Notes: a model not told the origin generated them from the sequence alone. 64,000 nt of DNA from Hydractinia symbiolongicarpus (GCF_029227915.1 NC_079882.1:28822001-28886000), one strand, 5' to 3'; shown: positions 12,531 through 25,494, counted from the first letter of the stretch. Translations and numbers: made by a program.

Positions 12531-14339
12531 TCCAACAATTTTTTTACATTGTTGTAAATGACAGAGATTCAATAAAGAAATAGGTGCGTTCGCTTTTTTT
12601 GTTAGAATTTGTAACGAAAAATTGAAAGTTTAGGAAAAATTAAAAAGCTATTCGAAAATATGTGCATTGACACCATTGACACAATATCCAGAAAGAAATT
12701 TTAATTAGGTACTAGAGTAATATCTAAAATATGATGCATGTCAGAAAAAAACATGTGTCATATCCTCAGAGATGATTTTTCTGCTTCTTCTTTGATCAGT
12801 CATACGCAATATTAGTACAGTATCAGTTTCAGCATAAAACTACTTACACAACGCAACTTAAGCAATAAGTACAATGGATATATAGAAACAAAGAAAAAAA
12901 AGGGTCATATGTCGAATATTGAATACAAAATCAGTTGCAAACATGTAAATTGTAATTAAAATAAAGATCATGGGCTGGGAAGTTTTTGTGAAACTGCCTT
13001 AAGGGAATCGACTTTCGCAATAAGTAATTTTCACTAATTTTGCGAGCTTTTGTCATGTCCGTTTTTGCAAAATTTACTTGAAGATTCGCTGTTCCCAAAA
13101 TTAGTTAAAGTTATTGTTTGTTCAGAATGTATTAAATACACGATTTCCAGCTTTTGCAGTTTATTTATGTCTGCTACATAAAAGCTCTTAAAAAAATTAA
13201 TTTTTCGCAATATTTTATTCTTGCAAAATTCCAATTTCGTAAAATATAGTTCCTGGGAAAATTAATTAAATTATGTCTAGCTCTCACTTTTAAAACCTGT
13301 ATTGCCAAATTTTACATTAAGAACCAAATATTTTGAAAAAGTTTTGACGAAGAAGGCCGTCGAAAATTAGTCTGCGGAAAGTTTAGCCTGACCAATTTTT
13401 TGGGTGTCATTATTATTTATTTTTAATAATCCATGTTTGAATTTTAGATCTTTTGAATATCTTACGATTAACTCTGTAACAGCAACGAAATACCTGTCAA
13501 AATCAAAGTAAGTTGCTACCAAAAATTCTTTTGCGCAACATTTTTATTATTCCAAAAAGCATTAATTAAGAACTTAAATTCCCATTCAAAGTTTAAGTTC
13601 TGCTTTGTTGATAACCTTTTTATATCCGCTGTTCGAAACGTTAAAATCACGAATTACAAAAATTTTTCCCGCCAGAACTTAAACTTCCCGAGATTTAGTT
13701 ACTTACATTTTTGAAATCAGCAACAACACAAAGTTGTTGTTCAATCAAGGTACAAAAAAGTTAATCACTATGGCAATTATTAATAATTCTTGCCCTGTGT
13801 ATATTTGTAAGTTATAATATAATATAATAGTTTTCTCGCAAATAAAAATAAGTATTTAGAAGACAATCTAAAAAAAGTAAATGTTGTATAGATCATACTT
13901 TGAGGTATATATACAATCTAGCTTCTATTAATATATGTCATAATATTTCTTAGCTTTACAAAAATCTTCCATATGCCAAGGCATTTTTAAAAGTTTTGCA
14001 AAAGTTTTTGTTAAAAATTAAAATTACATACATAAAGAGGAAGATGTGAGTAGATTTACTTACAAAATTTACCGCACGCCACTTATAACAAGGTTTCGTA
14101 AGAATGCGCTACAATAACTAGAAACAATACACAAACAAACAAACAAACAAACAGAAAACAAACAAAAAACGAGAACCTTAATTTACAATTATTTTGTGGA
14201 AGTAACACAATCAATCAACACAAAACCTTTTTATTCCGAGGTCGTCACGAAATAGTTACATTTACATCTACTTCCTTTTCATATTCCTTTTTTCGAATAA
14301 TTAAACATTTATGAAATATACCATCTCAGCATGATGTAT

Positions 14340-14680
14340 CAATTCGCAACGCAGATTCTAATTTAACATGCTGCGCCATCTAATATTAATAACGAAGGAA
14401 ACAATCTGCAGATGTGAATCCCAATTGAGTAACTAACAGATAATACTTATTAAATGCAATGACAAAATAGAACTGTTTTTGTTGTTGAGATCCCTTAGAT
14501 ACTAAACATATGAGAGATTTAGCTACCATTTTTAAATAATCTGCAGTTACAATATTTTAAAAAAATAATATAGTAAGAATATAAACAACCTAATACCACA
14601 AAAAAGATCAAATACCACAAAGAAGGATCTCTCGAAACGTCGCCAAACGTAAATCTTCAGATCCACGACATGATAAACAA
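14340..14680 (+). repeat. Dispersed repeat ending in Penelope-type hammerhead-like tail
   Basis: Starts with TAACATGCTGCGCCATCTAA and ends with AAGGATCTCTCGAAACGTCG near 14625. Related copies lie at 17041-17190 and, inverted, at 51780-52090. The GAAACGTCGCC motif also closes the Penelope element at 49.6 kb, where it follows a GATCTCCC stem. This looks like a Penelope terminal repeat with the 3' half of a hammerhead ribozyme core; the 5' CTGATGA half is not preserved here. Confidence 0.5.
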
Positions 14681-15040
14681 TCATATCGAAATACTACAAA
14701 GTGCATATGAAGTGCAGATGGTGTAACTATAATCTAAAATCCAAAACACTGCTTTTCAAATCAGAGAATAACTTTTTTTGCACTGAGAACAAGAACAAAT
14801 TAAAAACATGGCTATCTATCTATAATGAGAAATTTTAAGTTGTGAACATTACAGCTAAACTTACTGGCTTTTCCAAAATAAAAAACAACAAATATCCAAT
14901 TAAACCATGATTACGTATTTATATCTGTTTTTCTTATACCTCTAAAAATGCCCTAATACAAGAAGAATTTAAGCACTGATTAAAATTTTATTTACAATGT
15001 AAAAGGGAATTTAATGGTCTACAAGAGGAAAATACACTTC

Positions 15041-15421
15041 TTCATTGTTTAAGGTATTCGTTCATTTTTTTCGCTGTATAGATGACTTTCAATGTTAACG
15101 TTTTTATGGAATTCTTGCACATGGGTGAAAAAAATCAAAAAATTGACAGGCAAAAACGAGGACCTATACGGTAAAGAAAATCAAATTATGGTTAAAAACT
15201 TTTGTGCTTTTGCTACCAGCGTCTTTTTACTGATATATGTTCTAAATCTGAACTATTTTATTAAAAGGTGCCTTCACCTGGGAGTTTTACTTTGATTACC
15301 TTCTATAAAATGTTGTTAAATTCTTCAACCTTCTAACACAAACTCAAACCTCGCAATAAATTTTACAAGAAGTGAGTAAATCTTCACAAGTCCTGTTGAG
15401 CTATGTACAACTTGTGACATC
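15041..15421 (+). repeat. Dispersed repeat, copy A
   Basis: Shares AAAACTTTTGTGCTTTTGCT, CTGATATATGTTCTAAATCT and GTGCCTTCACCTGG with 32368-32595 in the same orientation. This copy has an extra segment of about 110 bp near its start. The short open frame at 15092 is part of the repeat. No coding domain is seen. Confidence 0.65.
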
Positions 15422-15937
15422 ACACATAAACATAGGTATGTTGTATTCTTTTAATGTAATTATTGTTTCTTGGAAAAAAAGTTTGAACATATATAAAAAT
15501 ATTTAAAAAAATAAACAAAGTTATGTAATATTGTCTTCTGGATATGTAAGAATGTTTTTATTACAAAAAAACATATATATGTAAGTTTTTTTAATGGAAA
15601 CATTTTTCTCCTTGTAAGAGAATTGTGCAAGCAAAATCAAATTTTGTCAAAAGAACATTGACTTTGTAAGATTATTTTAAGCACAAAAATAAATGTGTTA
15701 CGCATTATTCGATACTGCTTTGAAATTCAATATTTTGTTAAATATAAAAAACATGTTTAAAACGCAGGCTGAAAACCCAATAAAAATAAAGAGTTGCAGA
15801 AAACTATATAAATAATCTATTTTTCTTAGTTCTTTTGGATGTTTTTTTAACTTTAAATGAGAATTCATCCATGCGTTTAAGGCTATACTTTTCAGCAAAT
15901 ACCAGTCGATTTATTAATTCGTTTTTGAATGAGACAG

Positions 15938-16117
15938 TCTCTATAGTAATAGCCGTATTTTGTCTGTGTGTCCGCGAAAGCCGCGTCCCGTAACGGAAAC
16001 AAGAAATTTTTAAAGAGCGCACGAATACCCATTGCGATATATTTTTATCCACTTTGTTGCGACGGGTAAATATAAAGGACGGGCGAACCCGTGGATTTTT
16101 GCACGGGCAACGACTAG
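15938..16117 (+). mobile_element. Non-autonomous Helitron-like element 1
   Basis: Begins TCTCTATAGTAATAGCCG and ends CTAG followed by T. A hairpin, CCCGTG then GATTTTTG then CACGGG, sits a few bases before the CTAG end. The TC start, the 3' hairpin and the CTRR end are the Helitron hallmarks. At 180 bp it has no room for a Rep/helicase gene. At least five more elements or ends of this type lie in the window. Confidence 0.7.
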
Positions 16118-16935
16118 TTGATAATATTACCCTGGTTTTTCTTTTAATCAAGTTTAGATTTTATTTCTATTGTTTTCCGCGCCCGCTTTCACCTGATCTG
16201 TTCTTATACGTTGTTTTTAATACTACACACTTTTTAGAATTCAGTCCTACTTTGCTCTCACTTTTGATAGTTTTATGGTGCTTCGAAAACAAATTAAGAT
16301 TGTTGTTTGTTCTTATTTTGTTACAAAACTTAAACTTTAGTTGTTAGTTTTAAAAACAAATTTTGTTTCAATTTATTGGCAAAATATTAGGGTCGTGTCT
16401 TTATCCAATTGTTCTTACAAAGAAAGCGCGTTGTCCTGTCATATTTCCTAGAAACTCCTGAAAAATATACCAAAGCAAGCGATTTGAATCGCTCAATCAG
16501 TTGTTTTGTTCTTCTATTTTCCTGAATGTGTTACGGCTCCTTGAAATAAAATTCTAATGTAGCAAGACTTTATTCCGGCAAAACAAAAATTATGCTGGTG
16601 AATCAATACCTTTCACAAAACTGAGTATCAAATGATCCTATGTTTTGTACCGTCCAAGGCTACCTGCTTCAAGGCCTTCATCCCTGTAAACATTCCTGCC
16701 TTTGGTTCTTAATGAACAAATTTTTGCTTGCAACATACGACCATGCCTCACAACCTGTTTTTAATTTCCAGTTTGCCAAAGAATATCTTTTTTAAAATTC
16801 GCAAATAGGTAAATACTTTTTAATCTGGAAATCATAAGCGGAACTTGACTAAAAGTCATAAGTGGAAATCTAAAAATATTTACGCTCTCTAAAATAAACA
16901 AATAGGCTCCACGCGCATAAAAAAACAAATATACG

Positions 16936-17020
16936 TTCAAGAACATCCCAGCAAGAACATCCCAGCAAGAACATCCCAGCAAGAACATCCCAGCAAAAAC
17001 ATCCCAGCAAGAACATCCCA
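16936..17020. repeat. 14-bp minisatellite
   Basis: Six near-perfect tandem copies of AACATCCCAGCAAG. Since 14 is not a multiple of three, the open frames across it are artefacts of the repeat. It is followed at 17041 by a partial copy of the dispersed repeat also seen at 14340. Confidence 0.9.
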
Positions 17021-17040
17021 GTGTGATTTAGGTAACATGC

Positions 17041-17190
17041 AGCTTCTAATTTAACATGCTGCGCCATCTAATTTGAATAAAGAAGAAAACGCTCTGTAGG
17101 TGTGAATCGCAATTGAGTATTAACAGATGGAGCATATTCAGCCCAATGCGGCAGCAATGCTGATTTTGTTGTTAAGGTCGCTTAGATACT
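17041..17190 (+). repeat. Partial dispersed repeat (14340 family)
   Basis: Contains TTAACATGCTGCGCCATCTA and GGTGTGAATCGCAATTGAGT, as at 14361 and, inverted, near 52010-52060. The hammerhead-like tail is missing. Between here and 19260 I see no gene: the open frames at 17732, 17925 and 18260 lack recognisable domains. Confidence 0.6.
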
Positions 17191-19274
17191 AACAATAATA
17201 GTAAACAACGCACGGAAACTACTATTTTTAAAAAATGACTTTTTCTTTGTAAAAACAGTTCATTTGAAACAAGTATATTTCAATGTGTTAGAAAAATAAA
17301 CAAAGATTAGGCTGTATAGCGTGACAACAGTGTCTAGTAAAAATTGTTTTCAATAACATTGTTAACACTTAAGTTTATTTGCCAGAGTTTGACACGCTGA
17401 CCAAGAAAATATATCAAACTGAGGCGTCATCGGATTCGGGATTTTACTAAATTTAATTTAGATATGTCTGAATGACCCTTGCGGTGATGACATCAGTTAT
17501 TTCAATCGTTTTTAAGTTATTAACATTTAAACAATAAAGTGTATTGTGATGGCGTCACTAACTTTAATAATACTATTGACGTCAATCTTGGGGAAGGAAA
17601 GGGAGAGAGAAGGAGAAGTATTCTTTTTGTGGGAAAGGTTAACTAAATATTAGATATTTTTTTGAGGCTTTAAACTATTTTTTGGTATACTATCGTACAC
17701 CCTCGTCTGCAAGGTATTTTGCCTTTTTGATATGAAAGAAGACGGCAAAAAATACCCTGGTATCGTTAGGTCACCTTTGGCCAATATATGGCCAGAATAT
17801 GCGAACGTTGCAACAAAAGAGTTTAATCTCCTTCTTTGTTTCTCCATCAATGATCATTCAGATAAATTTGACATTCCAGTCCTCAACATAGACAGAACTG
17901 TCATGTCCGTTTAATTTTGATTCCGTGTGCTGTGTTTTGGGTGACGTGGGTGAAAGTGAAAAAGTGAAAAACCGCAAAATAAATACTTTCTGTAAGAAAT
18001 GCTTTTCTTGTTTGCTTTTAAACTTTCATTTGTTGAAAATGTTTTGTTTTTCTTTTAAACGCGTACGGAATTTAAAATTTAAAATTCAAAGTATCATGCT
18101 TATCAAATGAATGTGCTGGTCGCACCAAAATTTCCTATCAAACTTCTTCAAAAACTCTAGCTTGAAATTGAACAGATTGTTCGGTAACCCAAACTTTATT
18201 TAGTCACGCATTTAAAATGTTTGTAAGAATATTTCAATTGCTTTCCTTATGGAATAGTTTTGCTGGACTTTTTAAAAGTTTTCATCAATATCAGTAAAAA
18301 AAGAATTCAAATTGAATTAAACGCAATGCCATACACTGTTTTTTTCTTTTCGAAAAAAGCATTTGAATTTGATTTTAACTTTAAGAACGTGATGTATTCT
18401 TTCTTGCCCAGTCCTTTCCTTTGTTATTCCTCTAACGCCCAGTAGAAAAAGGGGTTTAATAATAACAAAAAAAATCAATTAGTGTAACTTATTTCACAAC
18501 AAACATTGCATAACTTCACCTTATTTCATAAGCAACACTTTACTTCTAATGAATTATCGCTCATATTTGTTACACAAAATCAATAACAAAGTGGTTGAAG
18601 TCATATTAAATCAAATAATAACAACCTTAACTCTCTCAGTTGGACACTAACGAATCCAGGTCTATCCTCTATCGTAATAAGTTAAAGTAGATAATGCATA
18701 TCGACATATGAACGCACGTTGGGCTAGCAATACTATGCGCTTTAAAAAAATAGGTCATAATTTCTTTTTTTGTAACTTAGTCAACAGACAGAATATGTTT
18801 CAGGCAGGAAAGGAAGGGTTTCAATCAATGTTTTATACCATTCCATAATAGGATCGTTCATGTCGGAAGTTAGTCATTTAATTTTATTTTTGTTGTTGTT
18901 GGGTGGGAGGACCAAATTATCTTTGTTGCACATAAGCCATTGATTAATTCATTTGTCATTATGTAGATTTAAAAGTGCCATATACGAGCTATTTTAAATA
19001 ACAATTGTATTTGTATTGAAATCAGGATGAAAATAGTACTCGACACCTTCATCTTCTATGAGCAGATCATATTGAAGATGTTCTATTAATCATCGGTTAT
19101 GTTGTTGGGTGCGACATGCGTAGGTGCGACGCAATGTTTTCATAAATAGAACAGGAAGCTTACAACAGGATTGTGTTCTTTGCTTTCATATAATTAAATT
19201 GATATCAAGCATTGCAATTTTGTTTTTAAAAAACAAAATAAGAACTTCAATTAATGACCAAACAGCTCCTCCTG

Positions 19275-19282
19275 TATATAAG
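19275..19282 (+). promoter_or_regulatory. TATA box of cysteine-rich peptide gene 1
   Basis: TATATAAG lies 83 bp upstream of the predicted start codon at 19365, a normal distance for an animal TATA box given a short 5' UTR. Confidence 0.5.
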
Positions 19283-19364
19283 GTGACCATAACATTTTAA
19301 TTGCTGAAAAAAATTAATTTTTTTTGGCAGAGAGAAGGGCAAGCGGAATATCATTCAACAAATC

Positions 19365-19742
19365 ATGTCTTTCACTTCTTATAGTAAGTAGCTATCTTTC
19401 TACACTAAATCAAAACCTTAACATCTTCTTTCAAACAGTAAACATAGATAACTATTTTGTTTTTCTTTATTCCCAATTTTAGTAGTTCTGTTGGTACTGG
19501 CAATGATAGGCACGAGTAACCAATCCCCAACAAGTAAAGCAGTAAGCAGTATTGCTTTTAAAGACATATGCAATATTGATTGCATTGCAATTTATCAGTA
19601 TCAATGCAAGGAGCTTGCTGAAAACGTTTCAAGTTATATTAAATGTCGACACGACGAAATTCGCTGCATCAAAAAGAAGAGAGCTGAGTGCCAGTTAAAG
19701 AAAGATATAAAAAAAATCTATGCTTTCCTTAAAAGACTGTAA
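19365..19742 (+). CDS. Secreted six-cysteine peptide 1 (2 exons)
   Basis: Exons 19365-19383 and 19483-19742; GTAAGT donor, TTTTAG acceptor, phase 1, 92 aa. Residues 1-18 (MSFTSYIVLLVLAMIGTS) form a signal peptide split by the intron. A Ser/Thr-rich linker leads to a basic domain with six cysteines spaced C-x3-C-x7-C-x12-C-x6-C-x7-C. Runs of charged residues suggest helices, and the C-terminus is Lys-rich. The paralogue at 22844-23600 has exactly the same spacing. An even cysteine number and a signal peptide suggest three disulphides and secretion. I do not recognise the family; an antimicrobial, signalling or venom-type role is possible, and none is shown. A TATA box lies upstream and AATAAA at 19773. 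Confidence 0.75.
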
Positions 19743-19772
19743 TTAACCGATCTAAATTACACATTGTGCAAC

Positions 19773-19778
19773 AATAAA
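19773..19778 (+). terminator. Polyadenylation signal of peptide gene 1
   Basis: AATAAA lies 31 bp after the stop codon of the first cysteine-rich peptide gene. Confidence 0.6.
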
Positions 19779-22700
19779 CATATAACCTATTTCATGTAGT
19801 TTCTATGTAATATGACTTCACTTAACTAATATAAATAGTTCCACGTCTTTTTATAATTTTAGGAATTGATTTTTCCTTTTTCTCTACTTATTTTTAACAA
19901 TATACGGTAAATATTTAAAACAATTTTATTAAACCATCAGTAGCCTAAAAATTCTATTTTCATTTGTAAGAAAATGATAGACTTTTTTTTTCCCTACGCC
20001 ACAAATATAATTTGGTTTCTCTCGTGCCACTTAAGGCACAGTCCTAATTCTTAGTGCAGACTTTATTATTTTATAAAAATCTATAAAAATTTATTTCACA
20101 CTACGTTAAAGAATCAAGAATGACGTCATAAGGAAAAGAACTTTTTGGCTGAAAAAAAATAATACTACTTTTTTTCTTCCAAAAGGTCTTAATTTACGTT
20201 ACAATCGATCCATTGTCTTTGCAACACGTCAAAGGCTAATGCGCAAGTTTGCCGTCTTTATAATCTGACACAAGCACTGTTTTTCTTATAATTTCTTTAT
20301 TAATAAGTGTTGTCTGTCTTTTTATCAGCTGGGAATCCATAATGATTAGAAAATAGTCCAAAGAACGGGCTTTTTTATTTATCAAAAGATGGTCCGTAAC
20401 TGTGCGTGTAAAACCCTGTCTAGCTTCAAAAATAAAATGGCGTCTCGCAGCAGATTTCACCTAAATATTGCTAAAACTTTGGCGAGTGGCAAATGAGCTA
20501 ATCAGAAGGCTGTGATATATGCAACATTGTGTATTTTTTTGTGTTATCTTCGCCAACCCGATGTGGAACTTATGTTGAGGTCAGCTGCGCTATCTATGGT
20601 ACCTCAGCTAAACAGTAGTAGCCAAATAAAGTTGCCTGTATTTCTTATTTATGTCATACAGATTAGGTCGATACTTTTTTCTAACTTATTTAATTAAATT
20701 TGTAACAACAGGCTGTAGCTGAACTGTCCTTCCGTTTAAACTTGCAGTTAGTTTTGATACTTCCCTAAAAACATATTAAAACATTTAAAATATTTTAGCG
20801 AAACATACAAACAAGCCAAAAAATGGTGCGGATTTAAAAGTCGTGGATAAGAACTTGATTCGTAAAGTTTATTGTGTGAGTAGAGAATGTTGTATTTATA
20901 TACAAAGTTTTAAATTTTTAGAAAATATGTCATTTTTGAGTGTATACGTTTTTTATTTCATTTTTTTTTCACATGCGCTCTCACAAAAGAACAACTCATA
21001 TTCGGTTTTGCTTTCTTACACGCAAAAGATAAAGATTGTATACAAAAACCATGTTTTTTTATGAAAAAAAACACCTATTCGGAGTAAGAAAAGTAAATGA
21101 AACTTTAAAGCATGCTAAAAGTTTGACGACTTGTACACCGGACTTTCTTAAAAATGTTAGAGTTAAGTTTGGTTTTATTCTCACGACTAGTTTTTCTTTC
21201 TCCTTTTGACACACTATGTTCAAATTTTTTTAATGAACAGTTTGGTCTGAATTTTATTTTTTTCCTCTATTACACAATTTACAAACGTGCAAGTGATGCA
21301 ACTGGAGACGCAGCTAATCTAGTAAACAAAACTACTCATTTTTTTCTTGTAGATAGTTTTGATTAGAGAGCTTAAAAAATATACAGGGTAGCTATTAGCG
21401 AAAGCAGAAAAAAGAGACAGATATTCTTTCTATATCTGAATCGGTATTATAACGACATATTTCTCAATACTTGGCCGGAACGCAAGCGCTAAAATGTTTT
21501 TTCGCTAGGTGTGATTTCAAACTAAACGTGGTTCCTTGTTGTATTTGAATCGTAGATACATATACATACAATTAACTTTGTTATTTCGCAAAAAAAAATG
21601 TTGATTCTAGCTAAACGGGGTAATGTCAGGCGTGGCCTATGTTGGTAATTTAGCTGAAGATGCAAAAACGTTATTTTTCAAAACAAGAGATGCGCCTGAG
21701 AGTACTGTAACGACCCCACACGGCTTTTAAACATAATTTACCTGCATTAGCCATTATACCTGGTATCAATTACTAATAATTTTTTACTCCACCAAATAAA
21801 CAATACTGGATGACTATTCTTGATGTGATAAAGTGACAGTAGGTTGTACCTTCTGGTTTTACTTCTGACCGACTATATAGGATATACTTATTAGTTTCAT
21901 GTAGCTAGTCGCCATCGGAGACAAAATAACTTTCATGAATGCTTTTTTTTCTTTGTTTTTACAGAAAATGGTTGTTATATTTGAAATCCTTACTTTCCAT
22001 TTGATGAATTGTGATTGAATCGAGTTTAAAATTTTACACTTATTGAATATGATTTTAAATTCAAAGCATAAAACTCCACTTTGTTTTGAGAAATGTACCA
22101 ATGGTAAGGCCGTACAATTTATAGTCACGTGAACACGCATGAACTTGTAAAAGCTTGTATCCATTTGTCTGCATTTTCAGCTATAGAAAAAAATATAAGC
22201 TTTTTGCGTAGCAGAAAGTGCAGTTAAAGAGAATTACAAGAAATTTTAGAAATAAACTGTTTAAGCTTTAGAAATAAAAGCTTGAATGTTACTTGTATAT
22301 TTAGAGAAGGATTTAGAAGAATTTGCTGTACATTTCTAACGAAACAATTTGATGAGCCATAAACCCTCGTAACATAAATTAAGATGTAAAGAGAAATATT
22401 TAAATATATAAAACGATGGCTACCGAAAGTATTTTGATCTCTTTTCGCTGTAAAACCACTTGGTGTCTATGTTCCCATTGGAAGTAGCAGTTGGCAGCAA
22501 TAATAAGATTTGTAGTCTTCTGTTTCAATAGTCATTTTACGTTGTTAGGAGGGGCTTGCTAAACTACTTTTATTATGACAACGTTTTCAAGAAAAAATTC
22601 TTTTCAAAACAAAAGAATCACTGGTATTTCTCGTCCATGGAGAGTTGTTCATTATCGACAACCATGGACAATAAATGCTCTTTTTTATAAGTTATGTAAT

Positions 22701-22843
22701 TTTAACATCACCTTGACTTCCTTGTAGCCACGGGAGGCAAGGGCAAACAACGCTTTTTAACATTCTTTCAGATGTTTTCGAAAGCATATCATACCCCTAA
22801 GTGCTGGTGTCAACACAGAATTAAAAGAACAAATTACGAAGCA

Positions 22844-23600
22844 ATGTTCTTTATTGGCGGTAGGTTTCTTAAAAGCATATATTTCTTGTAAACGGCTTAC
22901 ATTAGTTTTATGTATATAAGCTTTAATAAAAACAGGAATTCTAAGAAGACAATCGACGTACTATACATTAGTTGGATATAACTACTATGCTCATATATGT
23001 TCTTGTCACCGCAGGCATATTATCTAAAGGGTGAAATCTCGTTGTACCAAAAACCCAAATAACAGACAAATAGATATATGTGATGTGGCGATGAAATATT
23101 TTAAAATGATATCAAGAAAATAGTTTTGTAGGAGGGATGATTAGAATAAATATACCTATGCAGTAGTCTGACACCGGATCCCATGGTGACACAATTAATG
23201 TATAAAAATTAATTTAAAATGATATTATCAGTCAAAAAAGTATACAGTACCCATTACCGGCAGATAAATCCACGAGAAAAGATTTTGCATTTGTGTAATG
23301 CTGGAATTTGACCATGTATGTATTGCATTTTCTCCTGTTTTAGTGTTCATTTTGGCAATGTTATGCATCAGTGAAGAATCGCCAACAAGTAAACCTAGCA
23401 CCAAAGTGACTTTCAAGGATATATGCAATACTAACTGCATTGCAGTTTATGAGCAAAAATGTAAAAATCTTGTCGAAGATATTAACAGTTACTTGAAGTG
23501 CCGACATGACGAAATACGGTGTATCAAGAAGAAAAACGCTGATTGTCAACTCAATAAAGAAGTAAAAAAACTTCTTCATTTTCTCAAAACATTTGGTTGA
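22844..23600 (+). CDS. Secreted six-cysteine peptide 2 (2 exons)
   Basis: Preferred model: exon 1 22844-22859 (MFFIG plus one base, GTAGGT donor) and exon 2 23344-23600 after TTTTAG, giving 90 aa with signal peptide MFFIGVFILAMLCISEES. The exon phase matches paralogue 1. The alternative is an unspliced start at 23298 (MLEFDHVCIAF), 100 aa, which reads through the acceptor and also yields a hydrophobic leader. The mature domain keeps the C-x3-C-x7-C-x12-C-x6-C-x7-C pattern and the motif KCRHDEIRCIKKK shared with paralogue 1. Spacing is fixed while many residues between cysteines differ, as in a maintained secreted peptide family. AATAAA is at 23699. The gene lies in tandem, same strand, 3.1 kb from paralogue 1. 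Function unknown. Confidence 0.65.
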
Positions 23601-23698
23601 CATGTTGATCCGCACATTTGGCAAAAGAAGATGATTTAGTCCAGCACTTTCTCACCATATCCAATGTTTGTATGCACGGATTTTGTGTATTAAAGATT

Positions 23699-23704
23699 AA
23701 TAAA
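23699..23704 (+). terminator. Polyadenylation signal of peptide gene 2
   Basis: AATAAA lies about 100 bp after the stop codon of the second cysteine-rich peptide gene. Confidence 0.5.
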
Positions 23705-25261
23705 TATTAAAAAAAATAAAAAAGCAACAACAAGAGTTAGTACACTTTTTTCCTTAAGTATTAATGCTACTCTTGCAAGTACGAGGATATACGCGTGTAT
23801 CTATTGGACTGCCTTTATCAAAAACAATTTATCTTTTTAACAAATGATTTCTCAAGTGCTGATTTTCTTACCCTACGTTTTTCTTTTATATAACTTCGTT
23901 ATAAAAAGATCCCATTGTAATTATGTTGGAGCAAGGGACCGAAGGATAACAGGCAAGGAATCAAGATGTTTGTTCATGGTAGTGAGGTTTTCAAACTAGA
24001 GTGTTCCTGATGAAGAATGCGCTGTAACAGTTTGAGTTATTAGAATTCCCAGTTTTTGGGGAAGTTTATACGCACCTACTGTTTATGGTTTGGAGAGAGG
24101 ATCACAATGCTATAGAGTTAACGCACTACAACCACTTTTGCATTAGAGAAAAATTCTCTGCAAGTAACAACTTTAATTTTATAGCCGTTATAGTAAGATG
24201 TAAAAACAATTGATCACTAGGCGACTCAGTAACTAATATCGATAAAGTTTTAAAAGCTGTTATCATCAAAACAGAAACACGCAGCACATTTAGGCATTGT
24301 ACTAAGCAGCGTGATAGATAACCTTTCAATCGTTCAGCCTTTGTATAACTATATACAAATTTTAATTAAATTTTTTTGCAAATCCTTTTTTTTAAAGCAT
24401 CACTTTATCATAATGACACAGCAATAAGTTCTCTATTTGTAGGGATTTGTCTTTTTTAACAACTATCACGTGCAAATCAAATGTTTTTATTTCTTGCAAT
24501 AAGCAGATATTGTATGCCCACCCGTTAAATATCAAGACTTATCCATTCCAGGTAGAGTAATATCTACATTCATACCAATATTTATTCTAAGTCAAATATT
24601 GTCTTTTCGAGAATGGGTAGATATAAAATTCAAGAAAAATAGACGTGCAATAATTCTTTGTTTGTTGCCTTTTGAATTAAATATAATATGCGACCTTATA
24701 TAGCAATCAAGGTCTCAGCATACGGATGTCAGCAAGACTCCTCAAAAAATTGCATTGTCACGTCTGACGCGAACGCCAAAAATATAATAATGACAGCGGT
24801 AAGCAAATAGCTACGAGGGAGAAAAGTAATTCAAAGTTATTTTATTAGTAATCACAAGAAAAAATTGCGCACATGGAATATATATGATAAGGTTGCTTAA
24901 GAATTAAATTTCCGGTCCCAAAGTTTCGGAATATTTCTTGAGCTAGCTACGCATGTTAAACATCATTTAGCTAACCTTAGAGATTTGTCTGTTGATACAG
25001 AAGGTTATTCTAAATATAGATATAATTTACCTATGAGTAAACAGAGCCTGCCTCGTGGCTCGCTGGCCTGACATATTAAAACTTACCAACTTAAGCGTAA
25101 AATGCCGATTTTTTTAAAAGTTCTATTTCGAATAGTTTCTAAGCAATACTCGTCACTAGAGATATCAGATCATTTCAGTTTGAACAACAAAAAACTGTTA
25201 GTGTTGAAAAACTAATTTTCGCCTAATTTAAATGTACATTAAAAAAATACATGAAACATTC

Positions 25262-25335
25262 TTTTTATTATCTCGCTTGCGAGGATAGTATTGTTTTCCA
25301 ACTCCGAACTATCTACCTAACTAACTACGTCCGAA
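25262..25335 (+). repeat. Dispersed repeat with palindromic start, copy A
   Basis: Begins TATCTCGCTTGCGAGGATAG, an imperfect palindrome, then GTATTGTTTTCCAACTC. The same start occurs at 36591 upstream of the second 129-bp satellite array. It is probably the end of a transposable element whose body differs between the two places. The rest of 23.7-26.2 kb shows no gene. Confidence 0.5.
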
Positions 25336-25402
25336 ATACGTGATTTCAGCGTCAACGAGCTTTTTTACGCAAATTTTTTTTTTTTAAAAAAAAAACTGCA
25401 TT

Positions 25403-25494
25403 CGGTGGATTTGAGACCACGACCTCTGGATTCCAACCCACAACCTCTGGGTTTACATTATGACGTCTTAACCAACAGAGCTATTGCGCCTTGA
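25403..25494 (-). repeat. tRNA-derived relic or SINE head
   Basis: On the minus strand, GGCGCAATAGCTCTGTTGG is followed by TTAAGACG and later GGTTGGAATCC, close to pol III A and B boxes at tRNA spacing. No acceptor-stem pairing closes it, so it is not a working tRNA gene. An A-rich run lies near its distal end. Confidence 0.5.

Larger units (their letters stand above)
6080..15010. repeat. Left arm of large inverted duplication
   Basis: This arm reads as the reverse complement of about 51425-62110. Matches can be followed through all four exons of the FN3 gene, its flanks, its introns and the region upstream of it. Outer junctions are near 6080 and 62110; inner junctions are near 15010 and 51425. 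The arms differ by insertions. The left arm has the Tigger/pogo element (about 7.7-10.1 kb) and about 0.9 kb at 12.66-13.56 kb. The right arm has Helitrons and a TIR element. These separate insertions mean the copies have evolved apart for some time. Confidence 0.9.

Noticed and set aside
16761-17067. Cys/Trp-rich minus-strand frames (GCSCWDVLAG repeats)
   Set aside because: They are translations of a 14-bp tandem repeat that shifts frame every unit.
17732-17914. 60-aa plus-strand frame (MKEDGKKYPGIVRS)
   Set aside because: No leader, domain, paralogue or convincing splice sites; it overlaps an equally long frame on the other strand.
25403-25494. Functional tRNA gene on the minus strand
   Set aside because: Both internal boxes have mismatches and no acceptor stem closes it.
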